A stretch of 64,000 bases of DNA, taken from assembly GCF_012927445.1 (NCBI RefSeq), contig NZ_JABBPD010000001.1, positions 248,001-312,000 of the forward strand. Reading direction: 5' to 3'. The position numbers were made by a program, and so were the translations under genes. Position 1 is the stretch's first letter. Each line of letters opens with the position of its first letter. The DNA comes from Rhodoferax sp. (GTDB lineage Bacteria; Pseudomonadota; Gammaproteobacteria; Burkholderiales; Burkholderiaceae_C). Below the pieces are notes generated by a model, which saw only the letters and a program-made list of their open reading frames with translations, did not search any database and had not been told where the DNA came from. Shown here piece by piece: positions 54,255-62,697 of this stretch.

Positions 54255-54787
54255 ACGGGGTCGGTTGGCGCGCTGCGGCAACGGCGCACGGCGGTCAAAA
54301 TTCCGCGCAAAATCTCGATCGGCGCCGGCGGGCAGCCAGGCACCCAGACATCCACCGGAATCACGCTGGACACCGGCCCGCAGCTTGCATAGTTCTCACC
54401 AAAAATGCCGCCGTCGCAGCCACAATCGCCGACCGCCACCACCAGCTTGGGTTCCGGTATGGCCTGAAAGGTGCGCCGCAATGCGGTTGCCATGTTGCGC
54501 GAGACCGGCCCGGTCACCAGCAGCATGTCGGCATGGCGCGGACTGGCGACAAATTTAATCCCCAGGCCTTCGATGTTGTAGTACGGGTTGCCCAGGGCGC
54601 TGATCTCCAGTTCGCAACCGTTACACGAACCGGCATCCACCATGCGGATGGTCAGGGCCTGCCCCAGAATGGCCAGCACATCGTCCTGAATGCGCCCAAC
54701 CTCAGCCCGTACCCCGTCACTGGAATCAGGCGCCGGCTCGCTGCGAATACCGTTTTTGGCGATCTGTTTGACAATCTTCCAGATCAT
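54248..54787 (-). CDS. HyfI/NuoB-like small subunit of a hydrogenase-4-related complex
   Basis: The ATG at 54787 (MIWKIVKQIAKNGIRSEPAP) gives 179 residues; the longer frame upstream runs into the preceding gene. It is homologous to NuoB/HycG and carries one [4Fe-4S] cluster (N2-like) with cysteines in GSCNGCELE, VGDCGCDGG and VPGCPPAPIEIL. It would pass electrons to or from the large subunit. It is the last gene of the six-gene cluster, overlapping the large-subunit gene by four bases. Confidence 0.92.
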   Translation of the reverse strand: MIWKIVKQIAKNGIRSEPAPDSSDGVRAEVGRIQDDVLAILGQALTIRMVDAGSCNGCELEISALGNPYYNIEGLGIKFVASPRHADMLLVTGPVSRNMATALRRTFQAIPEPKLVVAVGDCGCDGGIFGENYASCGPVSSVIPVDVWVPGCPPAPIEILRGILTAVRRCRSAPTDPVY

Positions 54788-56334
54788 AAATCCTGCCCTG
54801 CATAACTGAGGTTGAACGACTTGTTGATGAGCGGAAAGTCGGGCACGATATTGCCCATGATGGCGTGCTCCAGCACCGGCCAATTTTGCCAGGAAGGGTC
54901 GTGGAAATGGCAGCGCCGAATGCGGTGCTGGCGGGCGGCCTCATCCAGTTCAAGCACCACCAGAACCTCGCCCCGCCAGCCCTCGACCCAACCCACGCCC
55001 CGGCTTGCCGGCTCGGGCAAACACAGTGGCTGACAGACCGGACCGGCCGGCAGTTCCGCCAGCATTTGCCGGATCAGCCGTAGCGACTCAAAGACCTCGT
55101 CGAATCGCACCGCCACCCGAGCCGCCACATCGCCATTGCGCTGGCTGGCCAACTTGACCTGCAAACTGTCATACGGCACGCCGGGGTGGTCGCAGCGCAG
55201 GTCATGCGCCTGACCACTGGCGCGGCCGGCCAGACCGGTCAACCCCAATTGCGCCGCCAGCGCCGGGCTCACGCGCCCGGTGCTCATGAAGCGGTCTTGC
55301 AAACCGGCATGATCCTCGTAGATCGAACGCAGCGTCTGCACTTCGCGCTCAATAACATCGCATTGTTGGCTCAGTTGCGTGATGTGCATCAACTCCAGGT
55401 CGCGAGCCACGCCACCCGGCACCACGCAGTCCATCATCAAGCGATGGCCAAACGCCTCTTTGGCCAGACGCAGCCAGTCTTCGCGCAGGCGCGAGAACTG
55501 GGCCAGGCCAAAGGCAAAAGCCGCGTCGTTGCCCAGTGCGCCCAAGTCGCCCAGATGGTTGGCCACCCGCTCACGCTCCAGCATCAAAGCGCGCAACCAG
55601 GCGGCTCGCGGGGCCAGGTCGCAAGAGGCCGCCGTTTCCAGCGCCATGCAATAGGCCCAGGCATACGCCACCGTGGAATCACCCGACACCCGACCCGCCA
55701 GACGGGCCGCCTGCAACGGGGGCAACTGCGTCATGCGCTGCTCGATGCCCTTGTGCGTGTAGCCCAGCCGCTGCTCCAGGCGCAGCACTTTTTCGCCGAC
55801 CACTGAGAAGCGAAAATGCCCGGGCTCGATCACGCCGGCATGCACCGGACCCACCGCGATCTCATGCACGCCGTCGCCTTCGACGCGGACGAAGGCGTAG
55901 TCAAGCAGCAGCGCGTCGGGAAACATTTGCGACGCCTCGCTCGTGTGACGCAAGGGGAAATAACCGGTGGGCCAGGCCCCATGATTGAGCCACGGGCGCT
56001 GGTCCCGGGCACCCTCGGCGAAGATACCCGACAAATCTGCCGCGGCCCGCTGCATCCGGCTGGCCGCCGGAAAAACAGGCGCCAGGTCGGGGTAGCTGGG
56101 CTGGCCACTCGGCAGCGGCAACTCCAGCCAGAGCAACCCGTCGGCCAGCACATAGGCCACGCACACCGTCGCCTCCGCGGCCTGCGCCCCGCCCCACAAG
56201 GCCAGCAGCCGACCACCGGCCTCGCGCACGGCCATGGCGGCAGGCACCCAGTCCGCGGCCGTGACGCGGGCGCGCCACACCGGCACGGGCGCCAGCAGGC
56301 GTTGCAGCGTGAGGTTCAAACCGAAAATTTCCAT
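54784..56334 (-). CDS. HyfG/HycE-like large subunit lacking the Ni-binding cysteines
   Basis: The ATG at 56334 (MEIFGLNLTLQRLLAPVPVW) gives 516 residues. Residues about 1-160 are NuoC-like (30 kDa) and about 175-516 NuoD/NiFe large-subunit-like (GYTHKGIEQRMTQLPPLQAA). In NiFe hydrogenases the N-terminal motif is RxCGxC; here it is RVSGDS (about 215-220), with both cysteines replaced by serine. The C-terminal CxxC is also absent (the last 20 residues contain no Cys). The protein therefore cannot bind a NiFe centre. It resembles the Ehr (energy-converting-hydrogenase-related) group. It lies four bases after the HyfF-like gene. Confidence 0.92.
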   Translation of the reverse strand: MEIFGLNLTLQRLLAPVPVWRARVTAADWVPAAMAVREAGGRLLALWGGAQAAEATVCVAYVLADGLLWLELPLPSGQPSYPDLAPVFPAASRMQRAAADLSGIFAEGARDQRPWLNHGAWPTGYFPLRHTSEASQMFPDALLLDYAFVRVEGDGVHEIAVGPVHAGVIEPGHFRFSVVGEKVLRLEQRLGYTHKGIEQRMTQLPPLQAARLAGRVSGDSTVAYAWAYCMALETAASCDLAPRAAWLRALMLERERVANHLGDLGALGNDAAFAFGLAQFSRLREDWLRLAKEAFGHRLMMDCVVPGGVARDLELMHITQLSQQCDVIEREVQTLRSIYEDHAGLQDRFMSTGRVSPALAAQLGLTGLAGRASGQAHDLRCDHPGVPYDSLQVKLASQRNGDVAARVAVRFDEVFESLRLIRQMLAELPAGPVCQPLCLPEPASRGVGWVEGWRGEVLVVLELDEAARQHRIRRCHFHDPSWQNWPVLEHAIMGNIVPDFPLINKSFNLSYAGQDL

Positions 56335-56338
56335 CAAC

Positions 56339-57793
56339 TCAACCTCCCAACATGCGGGCCGCCTGCACAAACCAGGTATTCAGGTAGGCAGGAATATACA
56401 AACCCAGCATCAACCCCAGACCCAGGTGCACAAACACCGGCAGCAGGGCGGGCGGATGGGCCAGCGGCTTGAGTGAGGTCTCGCCAAACACCATCGGCAG
56501 CACCCGGACCAGCATCGAGGCAAAAGCCACACCGAGCGCGATGAACAAGAACGGTGTCGCCCAGGGTTGCTCCCGCATCGCGGTCGTGAGGATCAGGAAC
56601 TCGCTGGCAAAGACACCAAACGGCGGCATGCCCAAAATCGCCATCACCCCCAACATCAGGCCCCAGCCCACCGTTGGATTGACTTTGATGAGACCGCGAA
56701 TCTCACTCATGATCTGGGTGCCGGCTTTTTGCGTTGCGTGGCCGACCGTGAAGAAAATGGCGGACTTGATCAGCGAATGCACCGTCATGTGCAGCAAGCC
56801 GGCAAAGTTGGCAATCGGTCCGCCCATGCCAAAAGCAAAGGTGATCAGGCCCATGTGCTCGATCGACGAATAAGAAAACATGCGCTTGACGTCTTTCTGG
56901 CGCGACAAAAAGAACGAAGCCACCACCACCGACAACAGACCGAACCCCATCATGAGTTGACCGGCCAGCGGCGTCTGCAAGGCACCGTCGGTCAACACCT
57001 TGCAGCGCAGCACGGCGTACATGGCCACATTCAGCAACAGACCCGACAGCACGGCCGACACCGGCGTCGGCCCTTCAGCGTGCGCGTCGGGCAGCCAGCT
57101 GTGCAAGGGCACCATGCCGACCTTGGCGCCGTAACCGATGAACAGAAAAGCAAAGGCGAGCGTGACGATGGCCGGGTCCAGCTGCAGCTTGATCGCATCC
57201 AGATTGGTCCACAACAAGGTGGCCCCCTGGGGGCCCAGCACTTTTTCGGCGGCCATGTACAGCAGCACGGTGCCGAACAGCGCCTGGGCAATGCCGACGC
57301 CACACAGAATGAAATACTTCCAGGCCGCCTCCAGGCTGGCCGCCGTGCGGTAGACGCTGACCAGCAGCACCGTGGTCAGGGTGGCGGCCTCCATCGCCAC
57401 CCACAGAATGCCCAGATTGTTGGTGGTCAACGCCAGCAGCATGGTGAAGCTGAACAACTGGTACATGCCGTGGTACAGGCGCATGCGGGGCGGCGTCATC
57501 TTGCCCTTGTCTTGTTCGACCCGCATGTAGGGCCGCGAAAAAATGGAAGTAGTCAGCCCGACAAAAGCAGTCAGGGTGACCAAAAATACATTCAGCGGAT
57601 CGATGAAAAATTGCTGATCCCAGACCAGGGTCGGTCCATCGGCGATGATCTGAGCGGTTAGAAAACAGGCGGCAACAAAAGTCCCAAAACTGAACGCAAC
57701 ATTGAGGTTACGGGCGACATCACGGTGGCCGGTGACCGCCAGAACCAGACTGCCCAGCAGCGGAATACCCAAAACAAAAAACAGGGCGGGCAC
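56339..57793 (-). CDS. HyfF-like proton-pumping membrane subunit (NuoN/L/M family)
   Basis: This 484-residue protein of about 13-14 transmembrane helices belongs to the Mrp antiporter/complex I family (proton-conducting membrane transporter). Visible are LWVAMEAATLTTVLLVSVYR, WLPDAHAEGPTPVSAVLSGL with the conserved loop histidine region, SYSSIEHMGLITFAFGMGGP, and lysines expected in helices 7 and 12. It should translocate H+ or Na+. The start is a GTG at 57793, two bases after the stop of the HyfE-like gene. Confidence 0.93.
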   Translation of the reverse strand: MPALFFVLGIPLLGSLVLAVTGHRDVARNLNVAFSFGTFVAACFLTAQIIADGPTLVWDQQFFIDPLNVFLVTLTAFVGLTTSIFSRPYMRVEQDKGKMTPPRMRLYHGMYQLFSFTMLLALTTNNLGILWVAMEAATLTTVLLVSVYRTAASLEAAWKYFILCGVGIAQALFGTVLLYMAAEKVLGPQGATLLWTNLDAIKLQLDPAIVTLAFAFLFIGYGAKVGMVPLHSWLPDAHAEGPTPVSAVLSGLLLNVAMYAVLRCKVLTDGALQTPLAGQLMMGFGLLSVVVASFFLSRQKDVKRMFSYSSIEHMGLITFAFGMGGPIANFAGLLHMTVHSLIKSAIFFTVGHATQKAGTQIMSEIRGLIKVNPTVGWGLMLGVMAILGMPPFGVFASEFLILTTAMREQPWATPFLFIALGVAFASMLVRVLPMVFGETSLKPLAHPPALLPVFVHLGLGLMLGLYIPAYLNTWFVQAARMLGG

Positions 57794-57795
57794 GG

Positions 57796-58455
57796 TCAGT
57801 CTTCCTTCAGTTTTTCGAGGTTGTGGATGTCCAGGCTGTCAAATTTCTCCCGGATCTGGAACATGAACACCCCCAGAATCAGCACCCCCACCAGCACATC
57901 CAGTGCAATGCCAAATTCCACAATCATCGGCATGCCACTGGTGACCGTGGTAGCGGCAAAAATCAGGCCGTTTTCCATGGATAAAAAGCCGATCACCTGC
58001 GGCACCGCCTTGGAGCGAGTGATCATCATCATGAAGGACAGCAGTACACAGGCCAGCGCAATGCCGAGCGAGCCGCCGGCCATGGAAGAAGACAGACGCG
58101 AGATCGGCAAGGCCAGACTGAAGGAAAAAATCACCAGCCCGATGCCGACCAGCATGGTGGTCGGAATGTTGATCAGCGTTTCCACATCCCAGCGCACGTT
58201 CAACTGCCGGATCACCCGGTGCAACAGCCAGGGGATCAGGATTACTTTAAGCGCCAGAGTGATGGCCGCCGACACATACAGATCGGGCTGATGCGTGGCA
58301 TAACCGAGCAGGATCGACGCCGCCACCAGCGCCGCGCCCTGCAACATGAACAGATTGATCAGGGAAACAATGCGTCGCTGCGAGATCATGGCAAACGACA
58401 GCATCAGAATCAGGGTCGCAAACAGGTTGATCAACTGGGGCACGAGCTTGATCAT
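57796..58455 (-). CDS. HyfE-like membrane subunit
   Basis: The ATG at 58455 (MIKLVPQLINLFATLILMLS) gives 219 residues with about six transmembrane helices; the long frame upstream is an out-of-frame shadow of the HyfC-like gene. HyfE is a short NuoK-related subunit of hydrogenase-4 complexes. Typical blocks are LFMLQGAALVAASILLGYAT and IGFLSMENGLIFAATTVTSG, the latter with a conserved membrane glutamate. It ends with a soluble tail, REKFDSLDIHNLEKLKED. It overlaps the HyfC-like gene by four bases. Confidence 0.92.
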   Translation of the reverse strand: MIKLVPQLINLFATLILMLSFAMISQRRIVSLINLFMLQGAALVAASILLGYATHQPDLYVSAAITLALKVILIPWLLHRVIRQLNVRWDVETLINIPTTMLVGIGLVIFSFSLALPISRLSSSMAGGSLGIALACVLLSFMMMITRSKAVPQVIGFLSMENGLIFAATTVTSGMPMIVEFGIALDVLVGVLILGVFMFQIREKFDSLDIHNLEKLKED

Positions 58456-59402
58456 GCGGTCCCCAACAAGATGTTGACCAGCAGTCCGATCACCGCCAGT
58501 AAAAAGGCGGTGGCCAGAAATTCCGGCACGCGAAAAATGCGCATCTTCGCATTGGCCGTCTCGATGAACGCCAGTGCGATGCCGCCGATCGCCAGCTTGA
58601 TCACCAGCACAGGCAGCGCCAGCAGTAACGCAAGCGGTGCATTGGCTTCGGCCACCCCCCAGGGAAAGAACAGCGCCAGACCGATACAGGAATAAGCAAA
58701 CAATTTCAGACTGGCGGCCCATTCCAGCAGGGCCAGGTGGCGCCCGGAATACTCCAGGATCAAGGCCTCGTGGATCATGGTCAGTTCCAGATGGGTTTCC
58801 GGGTTGTCCACCGGCACCCGGGCGTTCTCCGCCAGCGAGACCATGGTGAAGGCCACACCGGCCACCAGCAGGCTGGGGTAGATTGCCAGCTCGCGGTGCG
58901 CCAGCGTTTCGACGATGGTGGTGAGGGAGGTCGAGCGGGAAATCATGGAGGCGCAAAACAGCACCATCAGCAACGCGGGTTCGGCCAGAAAGCCGACCAG
59001 CATTTCACGCCGCGCACCGAGCGTGCCGAAGGCCGTGCCGACATCCATCGCCGCCAAGGAAATGAACACCCGCGCCAAGGCGAACAAACCGACCAGCGCG
59101 ATGGCGTCGGCCGCCGGAGACAACGGCAGGTCGGTCGACAAGGTCGGGATGATGGCGCTGGCCAGCAGCATGCAGCCAAACACAATATAGGGCGTCATGC
59201 GAAACAGGGTCGAAGCGTGCTCGGCCAGCACCGATTCCTTGTTGAACAGCTTGTGCAGGACGCGGTACGGCTGCAGCAGGCCGGGCGCCGATTTGTTCTG
59301 CAGGCGGGCACGCCATTGATTGACCCAGCCGCTCAACAGGGGCGCCAACAGCAGCGCCATCACGATCGCCATCAGCTGGGATACGAGGCCTAGGAGGCTC
59401 AT
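58452..59402 (-). CDS. HyfC-like membrane subunit (NuoH family)
   Basis: This 316-residue protein of about eight transmembrane helices is homologous to NuoH/HycD, the subunit joining the soluble electron-transfer arm to the ion-pumping part. The signatures QPYRVLHKLFNKESVLAEHA, SLAENARVPVDNPETHLELT and ETANAKMRIFRVPEFLATAF carry the conserved acidic and arginine residues of the quinone/ferredoxin junction. Its start overlaps the HyfB-like stop by four bases and its stop overlaps the HyfE-like start. Confidence 0.94.
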   Translation of the reverse strand: MSLLGLVSQLMAIVMALLLAPLLSGWVNQWRARLQNKSAPGLLQPYRVLHKLFNKESVLAEHASTLFRMTPYIVFGCMLLASAIIPTLSTDLPLSPAADAIALVGLFALARVFISLAAMDVGTAFGTLGARREMLVGFLAEPALLMVLFCASMISRSTSLTTIVETLAHRELAIYPSLLVAGVAFTMVSLAENARVPVDNPETHLELTMIHEALILEYSGRHLALLEWAASLKLFAYSCIGLALFFPWGVAEANAPLALLLALPVLVIKLAIGGIALAFIETANAKMRIFRVPEFLATAFLLAVIGLLVNILLGTA

Positions 59403-61423
59403 TGCTTCACCACCAGCAGCACCACGATCAGGGTCACAAAGCTGTACATCAGATAGACCGCAATGCGCCCTTGCTGCAACAGCCCAATCACTTTAGAGAT
59501 GCGCTCGACCAGCGCCGCCAGCGGCAAATACAGCCAGTGCCACAGCGGGTCCTCCACCTCGACACGGTAGCGCGGCTGTTCATCGAAGGACGTCGGCAAC
59601 TCCCGCTTCATGCGGAACATGGGCTCGAAGATTTGCCGGATCGGTTGGCCAAAACCTTCGGCCGTGTCCTGCATGCGGGCGGTTTGCCAGGGATAACCGC
59701 AGTCCCAGGGCGGCGCGCGGCGGGTCCGCCCGCTGTACAGCTTGCGCACCAGCAGGTAAGCCACGCCAAAGCAGGCCATCACACCGAGCAAGAAAATAGC
59801 CGGCGCGTAGCTGGCGCGTTCAATGCTCACCGGCACCAGCAACCAGCCACTGGCCGCCACCGTCTGCGCCAGGCCGGCCGAGACCAGCAACTGCGTCACC
59901 GGGTCCATCAGCGTAATCACCTGACTGGGGATCAGCCCCAGCACCACGCAACCTGCGGCCAGCCAGAGCATGCCCATGCGTTCCCAGCCGGCGACATCAT
60001 GCGCATGGGACAGTTTTTCTTCCCGCGGCTGACCCAAAAAGATGACGCCAAAGTACTTGACCATGGTGAAGCCGGACAGCGCGGCGATCAGCGCAATCAG
60101 CGCGGCCACCACGGGCACCAGCATGTTGAGGAACGAACTGGGCAGCCCGGTGGTGAACAGAAAGCTTTGCAGCAGCAACCACTCCGCCACAAAGCCCCCC
60201 AAAGGCGGCAAACCGGCGCAGGCCAACACCCCAATCAGACTGGGCCAGGCCACCCAGGGCATGTAGCGAATCAGGCCACCCAGTTTGCCCAGGCTGCGCT
60301 CGCCGGTGGCATGCAGCACGGCACCCGTGCTGCAGAACAGCAGGCTTTTAAAGAAGGCGTGGCTCAGCACATGGTACAAAGCCGCCGTCAGGGCCAGGGC
60401 GGCCAGCGCGGTCATGCCGTAGCTTGAGAACAGCAGCGACAAACCGAAGCCGACGCACATCAAACCCACGTTTTCAATCGAGGAATAAGCCAGCAGACGC
60501 TTCATTTCCACTTGCACCGTGGAGAAGATGACGCCGAACAGCGCGGTCGCCAGGCCAAGCGCCATCAGCAGCACACCCCACCACCAGATGCGCGTTTGCA
60601 ACAGATCAAACGACACCCGCAAAATGCCGTAGAGCGCAATTTTCAGCATCACGCCACTCATCAAGGCCGACATCGGCGACGGTGCCGCCGGATGCGCCTC
60701 CGGCAACCAGGCATGCAGCGGCAGGATGCCGGCCTTGGCGCCAAAGCCAAAAACGGCCAGAACAAACGCGACTGAAGCCCAGAACGGCGACAAGTGCTGG
60801 GCCCGCATGCTGGCAAAGGTGTAGTCGCCGGTATTGGCTTGCAACACCCCAAAACACAGCAGAATGCCCAGGGCACCAATATGCGCCACCAGCATGTAGA
60901 GGTAACCGGCGTTGCGGATTTCGGCAATCCGGTGGTTCGCCATCACCAGGAAAAACGACGAAAAAGCCATCGTTTCCCAGACCACCATGAAGGCGTAGGC
61001 ATCGTCGGCCATCACCACCATGGCCATGCTGGCCAGAAAAACGTGGTATTCCAGACAGATCAAGCCGGGCGGCGTGCCCTCACCCTGGCGAAAATAACCG
61101 GCGGCAAACAGCGACACCCCGGCCGACACCCCGCCAATCACGATCAGGAAGAAGGCCGACAAACTGTCGAGCCGCAGGTGAAAGGGCAACTGGGGCAAGC
61201 CGATAGGGAGCACCGCTACCTCGGGTCCACTGCCTGCCGCGCTCAAGGCCAGTCCCAGCAACATCAGGGACAAGAGGCCACTCACCGGAAACAGCACGTT
61301 GGCCACCAACCGGAATTGCTTGAGTGCCAACACGCCCAACACGCCGATCAGAAGCCAGGCGACGACGACCACCAGGACCCAGTCGAGGTGGACCCAAGTG
61401 GCGAAGTGGGGGAAACCGTTCAT
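59399..61423 (-). CDS. HyfB-like proton-pumping membrane subunit
   Basis: This 674-residue protein has about 16 predicted transmembrane helices and belongs to the NuoL/M/N antiporter family. Conserved parts are MAFSSFFLVMANHRIAEIRN, GILPLHAWLPEAHPAAPSPM with the loop histidines, and LLAYSSIENVGLMCVGFGLS. It ends in a longer C-terminal part with a soluble stretch (FEPMFRMKRELPTSFDEQPR) and a last helix. It is the first gene of the hyf-like operon; the order hyfB-C-E-F-G-I matches hydrogenase-4-type clusters, without hyfA, hyfD, hyfH, hyfR or any maturation genes in the window. Confidence 0.94.
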   Translation of the reverse strand: MNGFPHFATWVHLDWVLVVVVAWLLIGVLGVLALKQFRLVANVLFPVSGLLSLMLLGLALSAAGSGPEVAVLPIGLPQLPFHLRLDSLSAFFLIVIGGVSAGVSLFAAGYFRQGEGTPPGLICLEYHVFLASMAMVVMADDAYAFMVVWETMAFSSFFLVMANHRIAEIRNAGYLYMLVAHIGALGILLCFGVLQANTGDYTFASMRAQHLSPFWASVAFVLAVFGFGAKAGILPLHAWLPEAHPAAPSPMSALMSGVMLKIALYGILRVSFDLLQTRIWWWGVLLMALGLATALFGVIFSTVQVEMKRLLAYSSIENVGLMCVGFGLSLLFSSYGMTALAALALTAALYHVLSHAFFKSLLFCSTGAVLHATGERSLGKLGGLIRYMPWVAWPSLIGVLACAGLPPLGGFVAEWLLLQSFLFTTGLPSSFLNMLVPVVAALIALIAALSGFTMVKYFGVIFLGQPREEKLSHAHDVAGWERMGMLWLAAGCVVLGLIPSQVITLMDPVTQLLVSAGLAQTVAASGWLLVPVSIERASYAPAIFLLGVMACFGVAYLLVRKLYSGRTRRAPPWDCGYPWQTARMQDTAEGFGQPIRQIFEPMFRMKRELPTSFDEQPRYRVEVEDPLWHWLYLPLAALVERISKVIGLLQQGRIAVYLMYSFVTLIVVLLVVKQ

Positions 61424-61535
61424 TTAATGTCGGTACAAATCAGAATTGAATACACGTGTAACTGATAGTACTCGCTGTGGAACGGCGCCAACGGCAACGC
61501 CGGCCCCGGTAAAATGCGGCAAAGAGGTTTAGTTC

Positions 61536-61742
61536 ATGAATATTTTTTATCGTCCCAAGTACCAATCTGATGTAACCCAGTTCATCACGCAACTCAAGGC
61601 CAAAGACCCGGCGCTGGAGGCCAAGCAGCGCCAGGGCCGCGAACTGCTGTGGGACAAATCAGTGGACCGCAGCGCCTGGAGCGAGTACCGGGCGGCGGAG
61701 GTCGACCAAAAGCCCTACGTCTACCAGACCGACGCCAAATAG
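61536..61742 (+). CDS. DUF3460 family small protein
   Basis: This 68-residue soluble protein, MNIFYRPKYQSDVTQFITQL to YQTDAK, matches the betaproteobacterial DUF3460 family. Conserved features are the RPKYQSDVTQF start, the acidic/basic helix around KQRQGRELLWDK, and QKPYVYQTD at the end. Function is unknown. It typically lies next to scpA in betaproteobacteria, as here; a dispersed repeat (copy C) fills the gap to scpA. Confidence 0.9.
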   Translation: MNIFYRPKYQSDVTQFITQLKAKDPALEAKQRQGRELLWDKSVDRSAWSEYRAAEVDQKPYVYQTDAK

Positions 61743-61760
61743 CCAATTAATTTAGCCAAA

Positions 61761-61813
61761 TTGGCCTCTAGCCCCCGTATTCAGGGCGCAAGCAGCTACT
61801 CAATTAATAGCTA
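61761..61813. repeat. Dispersed short palindromic repeat, copy C (intergenic)
   Basis: It reads GGCCTCTAGCCCCCGTATTC, then AGGGCGCAAGCAGCTACTCA and ATTAATAGC. It is the best-preserved copy and was used as the reference for comparing copies A, B, D, E and F. It sits between the DUF3460 gene and scpA. Confidence 0.7.
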
Positions 61814-61817
61814 ATCC

Positions 61818-62675
61818 ATGACTGTATCCGTAGACAGCAGCGCGCTCGCTCAGGCCACGGCCTCTGCTCTGGCGGGCATGCCGGACGTCGTCGACAACGT
61901 CGCGGTCGCCCGGCTGTATGGTGAACCGTTGTTTGCCATGCCGCGTGATCTGTACATTCCGCCGGATGCGCTGGAAGTCTTCCTGGAAGCGTTTGAAGGT
62001 CCGCTGGACCTGCTGCTGTACCTGATCCGCAAGCAAAATTTCAATATTCTGGACATTCCGATGGCCGGCGTGACGCGCCAGTACCTGGTCTATGTCGATG
62101 AAATTCGCGGCCGCAATCTGGAGCTGGCGGCCGAATACCTGCTGATGGCCGCCATGCTGATTGAAATCAAGTCACGCATGCTGCTGCCGCCCAAAAAAGT
62201 GGCGGAGGGGCAGGAAGCCGAAGACCCGCGCGCCGAGCTGGTGCGCCGGCTGCTGGAATACGAGCGCATGAAGCTGGCCGGTGCCAAACTCAATGCCGTG
62301 CCCCAGTTTGGCCGCGACTTCCTCAAGGCCCAGGTCTTTATTGAACAATCCCTGCAACCGCGTTTTCCGGATGTGAGCGCGGTGGACCTGCAAGAGGCCT
62401 GGCGCGATATCCTGAAGCGTGCCAAACTGGTACAAACCCACAAGATCACCCGCGAAGAGCTCTCCGTGCGCGAACACATGACCCTGGTGCTGAAAAAACT
62501 CCAGGGGCGCCGCTTTGTCGAATTTGAAGAGTTGTTTGACGCCAGCAAAGGAACCCCGGTTTTGGTCGTCACCTTCATCGCCATGCTGGAACTTGCCAAA
62601 GAAACATTGATCGAAATCACCCAGGCCGAGGTCTTTGCCCCGATTTACGTCCGCCTGGCCTACTCACCTGCGTGA
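61818..62675 (+). CDS. scpA: Segregation and condensation protein A
   Basis: This 285-residue kleisin-type subunit of the bacterial condensin (SMC-ScpAB) links the SMC heads and takes part in chromosome compaction. The N-terminal SMC-binding helical region has FEGPLDLLLYLIRKQNFNIL and LELAAEYLLMAAMLIEIKSR, the hallmark of ScpA, and the C-terminal winged-helix part has FEELFDASKGTPVLVVTFIA. The ATG at 61818 is used; the first about 35 residues are variable. scpB is not seen in the window. Confidence 0.95.
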   Translation: MTVSVDSSALAQATASALAGMPDVVDNVAVARLYGEPLFAMPRDLYIPPDALEVFLEAFEGPLDLLLYLIRKQNFNILDIPMAGVTRQYLVYVDEIRGRNLELAAEYLLMAAMLIEIKSRMLLPPKKVAEGQEAEDPRAELVRRLLEYERMKLAGAKLNAVPQFGRDFLKAQVFIEQSLQPRFPDVSAVDLQEAWRDILKRAKLVQTHKITREELSVREHMTLVLKKLQGRRFVEFEELFDASKGTPVLVVTFIAMLELAKETLIEITQAEVFAPIYVRLAYSPA

Positions 62676-62697
62676 AGACGCAAACCCTGACACCCCT

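Noticed and set aside
54784..56334. Functional NiFe hydrogenase 4 / formate hydrogenlyase
   Set aside because: Both pairs of Ni-ligand cysteines are missing in the large subunit and no maturation genes are seen.
57796..58956. 386-codon version of the HyfE-like gene
   Set aside because: The first 167 codons are out-of-frame DNA of the HyfC-like gene; homology starts only at the ATG at 58455.
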